Positions 56,111 through 64,000 of a DNA stretch of 64,000 nt are shown here, piece by piece. A program made the translations under genes and the position numbers. Position 1 is the stretch's first letter. Each line of letters opens with the position of its first letter. This DNA is from Rhodobacter sp. CZR27 (GTDB lineage: Bacteria; Pseudomonadota; Alphaproteobacteria; Rhodobacterales; Rhodobacteraceae), in the NCBI RefSeq assembly GCF_002407205.1, contig NZ_CP023548.1, forward strand, positions 706,501 through 770,500, given 5' to 3'. The notes under the pieces were generated by a model. That model saw only the letters and a program-made list of their open reading frames with translations, was not told the DNA's origin and searched no databases.

Positions 56111-59100
56111 GACGGCATCGGGGACCCGATTGCGGCCTCGGCCGCGGTCACCAGATCGCTGCGCGTCAGCGGCTTGCCCAGCACTCCGGCAAACCGGGGG
56201 TTGGCCTTGCCGACGCGGCTGCGCCAGTCGGGCAGGGCAGTGATGAGCAGGACCGGCAGGCCGGGCGCGATCCCGTGCACGGCCTGCGCGAGGTCCGCGC
56301 CGGTCAGGTGCGGCATGTCGTAATCCGTCACCAACAGGTCCCACATGCCGGGATCGTCGCGCACCGCCTGCAGCGCGTCGCGCGGGTCGGCACAGGGCAC
56401 CACCTCGGCCCCCGCCTGTTCGAGGAAGGCCGACAGCACGCGCAGCACATCGGCATTGTCATCGACCACCAGCGCCAGCCGGCCCGTCAGTTGCCCGGTC
56501 AGCGCCGCCGGGGCCGAGGGCGTGGCAGGGCTTTCGGGCATCGGGTGCACCTCGATCGGCCAGAGCACGGTGAAGCAGGTGCCTCGCCCCGGCTCGCTGT
56601 CGAGCGCGATGGCGCCATGATTGGCCGACAGCACGCCCGACACGATCGCAAGCCCGAGCCCCGTGCCCGCGGCGCCCTTGGTGGAAAAATACGGCTGGAA
56701 CACCTTCGCCTGGGTCTCGCGGTCGATACCCGGGCCGTTGTCGGTCACGGTCATCGAGACATAGCGTTGGTCGGCGCTCGGGGTGCCGGCGGCGAACGCG
56801 GCTTCCAGGTGCCCGGCATCGGCGATCGTCAGGGCGACGGAGATCTCGTAGCCGGCCGGCCGTGGCGGGGCGACGGCGATGGCGTCGCGCGCGTTGATCA
56901 CCAGGTTCAGCACGACCTGCAGGATGTCGGTCGGATCCGCCTCGACCTCGATCGGAGTGTCGGGCAGCGACAGGATCAGGCGGGTCTGGTTCCGCAGGCT
57001 GGGCCGCACCAGATCCGCCGCCTCGCGCAGCAGGGCGCGCAGGTCGAGTCGCGACCGGTTGCTCTGCCGCTGGCCGAGGCTGAGGAAGCGACGGACAAGC
57101 GCGCCGGCCTGCTCGGTCGCGGCGATGATGCGGTGGGCATGGGTCTCGGCCGCGCCGGCCTTCAGGTCACGGATCAGCGTGGCGGATCCGCCGATCGCCG
57201 CCAGCAGGTTGTTGAGGTCATGCGCCAGACCCGAGGCAAGCTGGCCGATCACCTCGCGCCGCTGCGCCATCTGCAACTCTTCCCGCAGCCGTGTCTGCTC
57301 GCTCTGCTCGCGCAGGCGCTTGGAGATGTCGCGCGAGATGCAGATGATCCCGCCATCGGCCTTGAGCGTCAGCGAGACCTCCTGAGGCAAGTCGCTGCCA
57401 TCGACCTTCCGGCCGATGACCTCGCCGCGCCATCCGCCCTCGAGCTCCAGCACCGGGAAGGCGGTGGTCGAGATGTGGTCGGCGACCTCGGGCGTGTAGA
57501 GGTCGCGCCACGAGCGGCCAAGGATCTCTGCCGGGCTGCCGATGCCGAACATCTCGCGGTGGGCGGGGTTCATGTAGACATAGCGCCCCTTTGCATCGAC
57601 GATGGCGATGCCGTCCTGCGATGCGTCCATGGCCGTGGTCAGGTCGGCCCGTGCGTTCTGCTCGGCCCGCTTCAGCGCGGTGATGTCCACCGTGAGCCCG
57701 ACCCGTCCGCCGTCGGGCGTCGATCGCTCCAGCACCCGGAGCCACCTGCCGTCGGCAAGAAGCTGCTCCTCTTCGTTGTGGTCCTTGCGGTGCGCAACCA
57801 GACGCTCGGCGATCCACTCCTCCTCGCGGCCGCGGGCTTCGACGACCTCGCCCGCGCGGATGCCCTCGCGCACGATCTCCTCGAAGGTGGCGCCGGGGCG
57901 GATCGCGGGCGCGGAGGCGGGATAATACTCGCGATACCGCGCATTGCAGAGCACGAGCCGGTCATCGGCATCGAAATAGGCAAAGGCATCGGGCAGCACG
58001 TCCACCGCCGCCGCAAGCTGGCGACGCGCGGCCAGCGCATCCTCGGCCGTGGCGGCAAGCTGGGCCTCGTGCCGCTTGTGGGCGGAGATGTCGTTCGCGA
58101 CCGCCATGTAGCCGGTGATCGCCCCCTCCGCGCTTCTCAGCGGCTGGATCGTCAGGTCGTACCACGCCGACTGGCCGTTGCGCAGATTGGCCAGAAGTTC
58201 CGCCCGGCCGGGCTGTCCCGCCTGCAGCAGCGTCTGAAGCCGGTCGGTCGGGCATTGGCCGTCCCGGCAGTTCAGAACCGCGCAGAGCGGCTTGCCCTGC
58301 GCCTCGTGCAGCGAATATCCGGTCTGTGTCTCGAAGGCCATGTTGGCCCATTCGATGCGCTGGCGGGCGTCGGTGATGATCACGAGGTTCGACGTAAGCT
58401 GCACGATCATGCCCAGACGCTCGACCTTCTCGCGCTGCGCATGGTCCTGGGTCGTGTCGCGGATCACCACGAGGTAGCCGGGCCGGCCGCCCGGTTCGGC
58501 CGGCGGCAGGCTGGCTGCCGAGGCGGAGTGCCAGTGGATGCCGTCGTCCAGCCGGATCCGGTATTCCTGGCCCGCCGCGGTGCCGTGGCGATCCACCTCG
58601 CCCATGAGGTTGCACGCCACCGCCGCGACCTCGGCCGGCAGGACCTCGCCGACCGGCTTGCCGATCAGCGACTCGCAGTGCAGGGGCAGAGGGCGGAGCC
58701 CGCCGGCATGCCAGCGCACGAACCGCCCCTCGGCGTCGAGTTCCAGTGTCAGGTCAGGCAGGGCCCGGAACGTGGCCTTCAGCCGGTTGTGTTCCTCCCG
58801 CAGAGCCTGCTGGGTGCGGAGGATCTCGGCCTCTGCCTCGCGGCGGGCAAGCAGGCTGCCGATGGCGGTGGCGACCGGGCGGAGCAGCGAGATCTCGCAC
58901 GGCAGGAACGGACGCCGGTCCTGCAGGGCCTCGAGATGCAGGCAACCGGCGAGTCGGCTGCCCTCGAACATCGGCAGGACGAGCAGCGACCTCAGGCCGA
59001 GCCTCTCAAGCCCGACCTTTTCGGGCCGGTCGGCGGGCAGGGCGGCGACATCGGGGATGCAGACCGGCTCATCCCGTTCAAGCTCCGCACGCCAGACCAC

Positions 59101-59406
59101 GACCGGAGGCACGTCCGCGGGGCGACGGGCGCTGCCGGGACGCGTCCATTGATGCGAGACGGATGCCGCGCCGCCGCGCAGGCGCAGGACATGGCTGCGA
59201 TCGGATCCGTAGCAGGCGCCGAGGCTGGCGAGCGCATGGTCAATGGCCTCATCCGCCCCGGCGGGGGCGGCGCGCAGCAGGTCGTTCAGCACCTCGGCCA
59301 GGACATCCTGAAGCCGGCTCAGCCGGTCGAAGGCGTCGCGACGATCCTGCGCGGGGTCAACGGCAGACGGGCTGTCCGAAGCGGACACGGCGAATGCTCC
59401 CATCAT
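56107..59406 (-). CDS. Hybrid histidine kinase with GAF and four PAS domains
   Basis: A 1099-residue soluble sensor with no transmembrane segment. Domains are GAF (about 40-190), four PAS units (about 205-330, 340-455, 470-590, 600-715), histidine phosphorylation H-box (LASGLAHDLNNLLAAIGG, His near 729), HATPase (about 775-945, VLNLVINARDAI and DNGPGID) and a C-terminal receiver (about 970-1090, DYDMPHLTG with the phospho-Asp). PAS2 has an NCRDGQCPTDRL stretch, which may bind a cofactor. The signal is unknown. It may act with the regulator encoded upstream. Confidence 0.9.
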   Translation of the reverse strand: MMGAFAVSASDSPSAVDPAQDRRDAFDRLSRLQDVLAEVLNDLLRAAPAGADEAIDHALASLGACYGSDRSHVLRLRGGAASVSHQWTRPGSARRPADVPPVVVWRAELERDEPVCIPDVAALPADRPEKVGLERLGLRSLLVLPMFEGSRLAGCLHLEALQDRRPFLPCEISLLRPVATAIGSLLARREAEAEILRTQQALREEHNRLKATFRALPDLTLELDAEGRFVRWHAGGLRPLPLHCESLIGKPVGEVLPAEVAAVACNLMGEVDRHGTAAGQEYRIRLDDGIHWHSASAASLPPAEPGGRPGYLVVIRDTTQDHAQREKVERLGMIVQLTSNLVIITDARQRIEWANMAFETQTGYSLHEAQGKPLCAVLNCRDGQCPTDRLQTLLQAGQPGRAELLANLRNGQSAWYDLTIQPLRSAEGAITGYMAVANDISAHKRHEAQLAATAEDALAARRQLAAAVDVLPDAFAYFDADDRLVLCNARYREYYPASAPAIRPGATFEEIVREGIRAGEVVEARGREEEWIAERLVAHRKDHNEEEQLLADGRWLRVLERSTPDGGRVGLTVDITALKRAEQNARADLTTAMDASQDGIAIVDAKGRYVYMNPAHREMFGIGSPAEILGRSWRDLYTPEVADHISTTAFPVLELEGGWRGEVIGRKVDGSDLPQEVSLTLKADGGIICISRDISKRLREQSEQTRLREELQMAQRREVIGQLASGLAHDLNNLLAAIGGSATLIRDLKAGAAETHAHRIIAATEQAGALVRRFLSLGQRQSNRSRLDLRALLREAADLVRPSLRNQTRLILSLPDTPIEVEADPTDILQVVLNLVINARDAIAVAPPRPAGYEISVALTIADAGHLEAAFAAGTPSADQRYVSMTVTDNGPGIDRETQAKVFQPYFSTKGAAGTGLGLAIVSGVLSANHGAIALDSEPGRGTCFTVLWPIEVHPMPESPATPSAPAALTGQLTGRLALVVDDNADVLRVLSAFLEQAGAEVVPCADPRDALQAVRDDPGMWDLLVTDYDMPHLTGADLAQAVHGIAPGLPVLLITALPDWRSRVGKANPRFAGVLGKPLTRSDLVTAAEAAIGSPMPS

Positions 59407-59661
59407 TCCGGAGAGGACCCGGTTTGAGAGAGCGACGGCACAAGGAGGGCTGCCATCTGACCTTTACTCCTCCTCACCTACATGCAACCTGCGGCCCCGG
59501 CCTCCCTGAGGATCGACCCGGGCCACTGCTTCGAGTCTGCGGGGATCCTGCACGACATCACTTGCGGAAGATTTAATCGCTTTGTGAACGGAAAGCGCGG
59601 TTCGTTTCGCTATCCGGACCCCTACTTTCGCATGGGTGGTGCTGCGGCACATGACGCAGCG

Positions 59662-60300
59662 TCATACAATTCCCATCCGCTTTGCGGCCAGGATGGCGTG
59701 GGCGCGGTTTCGGGCGCCCAGCTTGTCAAAGATCGGACGCAGGCGGGACTCGAGATCCTCGCCACCGATTCGGGCAAGGATTGCCTCGGTCGAGCACCCT
59801 TCGGCGAGTTCGCGCAGGATGGTCCGCTCGTCCTCGGTCAGAAGCGCCCCGTCGGCTGCGGGAACCGGCTCCGCGGACCGGGGTTCGGCCACCGAAGGCT
59901 GGGGAAGGGCGGGTTCGGCGGCCGCAGCCCGGACCGCTTCGGTGATCGCGCCGAAACGGGTCTTCGGCAGGAAGCCCCGGACGCCGAGGCGACGTGCGCC
60001 CTCGACTATCTCGGCCGGCAGGTTGCCCGACATCAGCAGCACCGGTCGGCCGCCATTGGCCGTGATGGTGCGCCCCACACCGCGCAGGTCCTCGATTCCC
60101 GGCATGAAGTAGTCGAGCAGGATGACATCGAACGGGCCATGTGCGGCAATCCGTCCGAGCACGCCCTCCAGGTCCTCGGCCCCTTCGGCCACCATGTCGG
60201 GCTCGCGCGCAAGAAGGTTCAGGATGAGTTCCCGCACCAGGGGCTGGTCATCGGCGACGAGAACGGAAATCGGTCCTTCCAAGGCTGACGGCTGGTTCAT
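59662..60300 (-). CDS. LuxR-family response regulator
   Basis: A 212-residue protein with a receiver domain (about 7-125: acidic pair in VADDQP and phospho-Asp in VILLDYFMPG), an Ala/Pro linker (about 127-150) and a LuxR-type helix-turn-helix (about 150-212, LLTEDERTILRELAEGCS). The ATG at 60300 was chosen over one 11 codons upstream as AAAGG precedes it. It is likely the output partner of the hybrid kinase, which lies downstream on the same strand. Confidence 0.88.
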   Translation of the reverse strand: MNQPSALEGPISVLVADDQPLVRELILNLLAREPDMVAEGAEDLEGVLGRIAAHGPFDVILLDYFMPGIEDLRGVGRTITANGGRPVLLMSGNLPAEIVEGARRLGVRGFLPKTRFGAITEAVRAAAAEPALPQPSVAEPRSAEPVPAADGALLTEDERTILRELAEGCSTEAILARIGGEDLESRLRPIFDKLGARNRAHAILAAKRMGIV

Positions 60301-60408
60301 CCGGTGGCCTTTGCTGGTTTGTGGGGCGGCCATCGCGCGGGCCGCTCGCGTCTCGGGCTTCGGGTGCGGCTGACCTTAAGGGCGCCGCACCCCGTTGCGC
60401 ATTCCGAT

Positions 60409-60807
60409 TCAGCAGGAGGAGCAGGCGGCGGGCCGGTAGCCTTCGCCCACCAGCCGACCCATGCCGCCGACGACGTTGACGACCGGATGCTCGGTCAGCG
60501 GGGCGATGGCCGCGGCGGCCGCGGCCGAGCGCCGGCCGGAGCGGCAGATCAGCGCGATCGGCTGCCCCGCAACAAGGCGGGGACCCACCGCGTCAAGGAA
60601 GCTCTGCGGATCGCGATACGACACCAGGACGGCATTCGGCAGGACACCGGTGGCCTGCCACTCGTCGGGTTCCCGGATGTCGACCACCAGGGCGGGGCCG
60701 TCGATCAGTTCCGAGGCGGTGGGGGCGGCCTGCACCACATCGCCCGCCCGGGCGGCGGGACCCACGAACTGCAGGGCGGCCACAAGGGCCATCAGCATGC
60801 GCATCAT
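60409..60807 (-). CDS. Periplasmic rhodanese-like protein
   Basis: A 132-residue protein with a signal peptide (about 1-21, ending ARA), so probably exported. The rhodanese domain contains VVDIREPDEWQ (about 41-51) and the active-site loop CRSGRRS (Cys near 88). It ends in CSSC, a pair that could form a disulfide. Rhodanese proteins carry sulfane sulfur. The start is the ATG with GGAG six bases upstream. It lies 62 bases from hypE, in the same direction. Confidence 0.83.
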   Translation of the reverse strand: MMRMLMALVAALQFVGPAARAGDVVQAAPTASELIDGPALVVDIREPDEWQATGVLPNAVLVSYRDPQSFLDAVGPRLVAGQPIALICRSGRRSAAAAAAIAPLTEHPVVNVVGGMGRLVGEGYRPAACSSC

Positions 60808-60868
60808 GCGGAACTCCGTAACTTGCACAGCCCGGATGTGGCAGCCCCGCGCCTGCCGGTCAAGCGCC

Positions 60869-61891
60869 TCAGCAGATTCGCGGAAGCTGCTCGCCCACCA
60901 GCATGTCCACGATGCGGCTGCCGCCGAAGGCGGTGGTCATGCGCACCTGCCCGGGATGCGCCTCGACCGCACGGCCGATGGCTGTCGCGCCCGCACCCTC
61001 GGGCAGGGCACGCATGGCGGCCAGCGCGGCGGGCGCCTCGGCCTCCGGCACGAACAGCACAAGCCGCCCCTCGTTGGCCAGGTAGAGCGGATCGAGGCCC
61101 AGGATCTCGCACATCCCCCGCACCTCCTCGCGCAGGGGCAGGGTGGCTTCGTCGATCACGATCCCGGTGCGGGAGGCCTGCGCCATCTCGTTCAGGACCG
61201 AGGCGACGCCGCCCCGCGTCGCGTCGCGGGCTGCCCGGGTGCCGGGCGCGGCGGCCAGCACCGCCTCCATCAGATGGCCGAGCGCGGCGCAGTCCGACTT
61301 CAGGTCGGTGGACAGCGCCAGATCTCCGCGCGCGGCAAGGATGGTGGCGCCGTGGTCGCCCAGCACGCCGTTCACCAGCGCCACGTCGCCCGGCCGGATC
61401 GCCCCGGCGTGGATGTCGCGGCCGGGCGGGATAACCCCGATCCCCGAGGTCGTCACGAACAGCCCGTCCGCCGCGCCCCGTCCGACCACCTTGGTGTCGC
61501 CGGTGACGATCCGGATGCCGGCCGCCGCGGCCTCGGCCGCCATGGTGGCCACGATGCGGCGCAGCAGCGCGACCTCGGTGCCTTCCTCGATGATGAAGGC
61601 TGCCGACAGCCACAGCGGCCGCGCCCCGCCCACCGCCAGATCATTGACCGTGCCGCAGATCGCGAGCTTGCCGATGTCGCCGCCGGGAAACTCCAGCGGC
61701 GTCACGACGTAACTGTCCGTGGTGAAGGCCAGCCGCGCGCCGGGTTCGGCCAGCGCCTCGGCGCTCAGGCGGGCCTGATCCTCCATGCCCGGCGGCTGGA
61801 AGACCGAGGCGAAGACCTCGTCGATCAGGTCGCGCATCGCCTGTCCGCCGCCGCCGTGCGCCAGCGTCACATGAGTGTCCCTGAGGGCCAT
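60869..61891 (-). CDS. hypE: Hydrogenase maturation protein HypE
   Basis: Makes the thiocyanate that becomes the CN ligands of the NiFe site: ATP-dependent dehydration of carbamoyl-Cys. The 340-residue protein has the N-terminal HGGGGQAM motif (about 12-19), the PurM-like ATP-binding fold, and the essential C-terminal cysteine (LPRIC). It is the third gene of hypCDE, separated from hypD by 28 bases. Confidence 0.95.
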   Translation of the reverse strand: MALRDTHVTLAHGGGGQAMRDLIDEVFASVFQPPGMEDQARLSAEALAEPGARLAFTTDSYVVTPLEFPGGDIGKLAICGTVNDLAVGGARPLWLSAAFIIEEGTEVALLRRIVATMAAEAAAAGIRIVTGDTKVVGRGAADGLFVTTSGIGVIPPGRDIHAGAIRPGDVALVNGVLGDHGATILAARGDLALSTDLKSDCAALGHLMEAVLAAAPGTRAARDATRGGVASVLNEMAQASRTGIVIDEATLPLREEVRGMCEILGLDPLYLANEGRLVLFVPEAEAPAALAAMRALPEGAGATAIGRAVEAHPGQVRMTTAFGGSRIVDMLVGEQLPRIC

Positions 61892-61919
61892 CGTCCTGTC
61901 CTTCGAATTTCCGGAAGTA

Positions 61920-63059
61920 TTATTCGGCCGCCAGACCCCGCGCCCCGCCATATTGCCAGTAGGCGGCGCAGGCGCCCTCCGAACTGACCATCAGCGCGCC
62001 GAGCGGCATTTCCGGCGTGCAGCCGCGGCCGAACTGCGGGCAGGCCGTGGGCTTGATCCGCCCTGTCATCACCGCCCCGCAGGCGCAGCCCTCGGGCTCG
62101 GGTTGCGGCTGGCGGCCGGCACCGTAGCCCACGCCGAACTTCCGTTCGGAATCCCAGTCGGAAAAGGCTTCGCGGATGCGCAGGCCCGAGGCGTCGATCT
62201 CGCCCAAACCCCGCCATTCGAAGCTCGGACGCCGCTCGTAGACCTCGGCAATGGCTGCGAGGCTGACCGCGTTGCCATGCTCGGGCACCACGCGGGCATA
62301 CTGGTTCTCGACCTCGGCCCGGCCTTCGGCGATTTGCGTCAGCACCATCAGCACCGATTGCAGCAGGTCGGTCGGCTCGAACCCGGCCACCACGATCGGC
62401 TTGCCGTAGTCGCGCGGGATGAAGTCGTAGGGATGGGTGCCGATGACCATGCTGACATGGCCGGGGCCGATGAAGCCGTCGAGCAGCATGTCCGGATCGT
62501 CGAGCAGCGCCTTGATCGGCTCGGGCACCGTGATGTGGTTGCAGAAGACGCTGAAGTTCCGCAGGCCCTCGCGCGCGGCCTGCTGGATCGAGAGCGCGGT
62601 CGAAGGGGTCGTCGTCTCGAAGCCGAGGCCGAAGAACACCACCTCCCGGTCCGGGTTCCGCCGCGCCAGCTCCAGCGCGTCGAGCGGCGAATACACCATG
62701 CGGATGTCCGCCCCGCGCGCCTTGGCCTGGAGCAGCGATCCGCGCGTTCCCGGCACGCGCATGGCGTCTCCGAAGGTGGTGAAGATCACCTCCGGCCGCT
62801 CGGCGATCTCGATGCATTCGTCCACCCGGCTCATCGGCAGGACGCAGACCGGGCAGCCGGGGCCGTGGATGAACTCGATCCCCTCGTGCACCAGCTTGTC
62901 GAGGCCGTAGCGGAAGATCGCATGGGTGTGGCCCCCGCAGATCTCCATGATGTGGCAGGGCTTCTCGCGAGTGGCGCCGATCTGGTCGGCGCGCGCGGCG
63001 ATGGCGGAAAGCAGGCTGCGGGCGAGCGCCGGGTCGCGGAATTCGGATGCGAACTTCAC
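61920..63059 (-). CDS. hypD: Hydrogenase maturation protein HypD
   Basis: Fe-S protein that, with HypC, carries the Fe(CN)2CO unit during NiFe cofactor synthesis. The 379-residue protein has CGGHTH (C41), GPGCPVC (C69, C72), and C-terminal cluster cysteines (about 325-360) in GCACGAVM and CPQFGRGCTPE. A GTG start overlaps the hypC stop (GTGA) and has GGAGG upstream, indicating coupled synthesis. Confidence 0.96.
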   Translation of the reverse strand: MKFASEFRDPALARSLLSAIAARADQIGATREKPCHIMEICGGHTHAIFRYGLDKLVHEGIEFIHGPGCPVCVLPMSRVDECIEIAERPEVIFTTFGDAMRVPGTRGSLLQAKARGADIRMVYSPLDALELARRNPDREVVFFGLGFETTTPSTALSIQQAAREGLRNFSVFCNHITVPEPIKALLDDPDMLLDGFIGPGHVSMVIGTHPYDFIPRDYGKPIVVAGFEPTDLLQSVLMVLTQIAEGRAEVENQYARVVPEHGNAVSLAAIAEVYERRPSFEWRGLGEIDASGLRIREAFSDWDSERKFGVGYGAGRQPQPEPEGCACGAVMTGRIKPTACPQFGRGCTPEMPLGALMVSSEGACAAYWQYGGARGLAAE

Positions 63060-63346
63060 GGCTGCACCTCCAGCGCCTTCGCGCCTTCCGCCATCGCGAC
63101 CAGCGTCTCCTGCGCCTCGCCCAGATCGCGCAGCGCCTCGAGCGTCTTCTGCGCCTCGTCCTCGTCGATCAGGCTCATGGCGAAGCCGACGTGGATCAGC
63201 GCCCAGCGGCCGACCAGATCCTGAAGCGCGCCGTCCGCGACGCAGGCGACGTTCACCTCGCGGCGCACGCCCGACACCTCGGCCATCGCCATCAGGCGCG
63301 CCTCGTCGGTGATGGCCGTGATGCGGCCGGGAATGCCGAGGCACAT
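63056..63346 (-). CDS. hypC: Hydrogenase maturation chaperone HypC
   Basis: A 96-residue chaperone that binds HypD and the large subunit of hydrogenase during insertion of the iron unit. It begins MCLGIPG, with the essential N-terminal Cys at position 2. The ATG that gives this start was chosen. It lies just after the hupR stop (one base between the two) and overlaps hypD. Confidence 0.95.
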   Translation of the reverse strand: MCLGIPGRITAITDEARLMAMAEVSGVRREVNVACVADGALQDLVGRWALIHVGFAMSLIDEDEAQKTLEALRDLGEAQETLVAMAEGAKALEVQP

Positions 63347-63347
63347 G

Positions 63348-64000
63348 TCAGTCTTCCTCCTCCTCAGGGACCAGGCGCCCGGCCGGGTCCGCAATTCCGT
63401 AGCGGTCGAGCTTGGCGCGCAAGCCGACGCGGCTGAGACCCAGTTCGGCCGCGGCACGGCTCTTGTTCCAGCGGTGGCGCGTCAGCGTCTCGCGCAGGAT
63501 GCGCATCTCGATCAGTTCCACCCGGTCCTTCAGCGTGCCGTCCGCCGTCAGCACGCCTTCGGCCGAGCGGTCGGCCCCGCCCTCGCCAGGGGCGGCCTGC
63601 AGGATCGGGCGCGAGATCAGGTCGGCCGTCAGCGCCTTGCCTTGAGCGAAGATCAGCATCCGCGTGATCTCGTTCGCCAGTTCCCGCAGGTTGCCCGGCC
63701 AGTCGTAGTTCTCGAGGAATTCGAGCGCCGCCGCCTCGATCTCGTGCACCGGCTTGCCATGGGTTGCCGCCAGATCCGCGAGCAGCGCTTGCGCCAGGAT
63801 CGCCACGTCGCCCCGCCGGGCGCGCAGCGGGGGCACGGCGATCTCGCCCGCCGACAGCGCATAGTAGAGGTCGGCGCGGAACTGACCCTCGGCCACCAGC
63901 GTCCGCAGGTCGCGGTGCGAGCCGGCGATGAGGCGCAGGTTCGTGGTCAGTGTCTCCTGCCCGCCCACCGGGCTGAAGGCCCCGCTCGCCAGCACCCGCA
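63348..64000 (-). CDS. hupR: Hydrogenase transcriptional regulator HupR/HoxA (N-terminal part outside window)
   Basis: The last 217 residues of an NtrC-family response regulator. They include the end of the AAA+ domain ([10 protein letters not shown] and [11 protein letters not shown]) and a Fis-type helix-turn-helix ([16 protein letters not shown]) near the C-terminus. The context upstream of hypCDE identifies it as HupR, which activates the uptake hydrogenase genes. The receiver and the ATP-binding part are cut off, so its sigma54 contact motif cannot be checked. Confidence 0.9.
   Translation of the reverse strand, partial: RVLASGAFSPVGGQETLTTNLRLIAGSHRDLRTLVAEGQFRADLYYALSAGEIAVPPLRARRGDVAILAQALLADLAATHGKPVHEIEAAALEFLENYDWPGNLRELANEITRMLIFAQGKALTADLISRPILQAAPGEGGADRSAEGVLTADGTLKDRVELIEMRILRETLTRHRWNKSRAAAELGLSRVGLRAKLDRYGIADPAGRLVPEEEED

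Noticed and set aside
56275..59427. A 1050-codon frame on the + strand opposite the hybrid kinase
   Set aside because: It is antisense to a gene with clear GAF, PAS, kinase and receiver motifs. No domain is visible in it.

Overview
The window looks like a chromosomal segment of a GC-rich alphaproteobacterium of the order Rhodobacterales, close to the photosynthetic, nitrogen-fixing Rhodobacter/Cereibacter group. The signs are a Mo-nitrogenase cluster with its own rpoN and fixABCX, a NifA with the four-cysteine signature of oxygen-sensitive alphaproteobacterial NifA proteins, and a hup/hyp hydrogenase locus in the order hupR-hypC-hypD-hypE. No rRNA, complete tRNA, insertion sequence, phage or CRISPR array was found.

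Layout. (1) About 1-16300 is a housekeeping block: xerC (cut by the window start), a DUF484 gene and a transaldolase-like aldolase face away from priA. Then come an MFS transporter, msrA, prmA, a DUF1127 gene, ruvC-ruvA-htpX-ruvB, an SMR exporter, tmk, a D-Ala-D-Ala carboxypeptidase, a SPOR lipoprotein and a rhodanese. (2) About 16550-40630 is the nitrogen-fixation region, all on the + strand: nifA; nifB-ferredoxin-LRV-nifZ-nifT-SIR2-like; nifHDK; nifENX-DUF269-fdxB-nifQ; iscA-nifUSVW-fixABCX; rpoN. Four -24/-12 promoters (GG-N10-GC) precede nifB, nifH, nifE and iscA. NifA-type upstream sites sharing an ATTGTCG core lie 65-115 bases before them. (3) About 40620-43670 holds DUF1810, a hemolysin III-like membrane protein and two different Ku genes facing each other. 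(4) About 43670-56110 is a glycan locus: two sugar oxidoreductases, an SDR epimerase, a glycosidase-epimerase fusion, a GT4 glycosyltransferase, three CgeB-like glycosyltransferases, a UDP-glucuronate decarboxylase-like enzyme and a GH16/RTX protein. (5) About 56100-64000, on the - strand, holds a multi-PAS hybrid histidine kinase, a LuxR-type response regulator, a periplasmic rhodanese, hypE, hypD, hypC and the C-terminal part of hupR.

How the parts fit. NifA with RpoN would drive the nif promoters. NifB, E, N, X, Q and V with the IscA/NifU/NifS proteins build the metal clusters of NifHDK. FixABCX and the ferredoxins supply low-potential electrons. HypCDE mature the NiFe hydrogenase that can recycle H2 made by nitrogenase. 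The glycan locus is the least familiar part. It has sugar-nucleotide enzymes and glycosyltransferases but no recognisable flippase, polymerase or export gene in the window. Its fused glycosidase-epimerase is the most unusual protein here.
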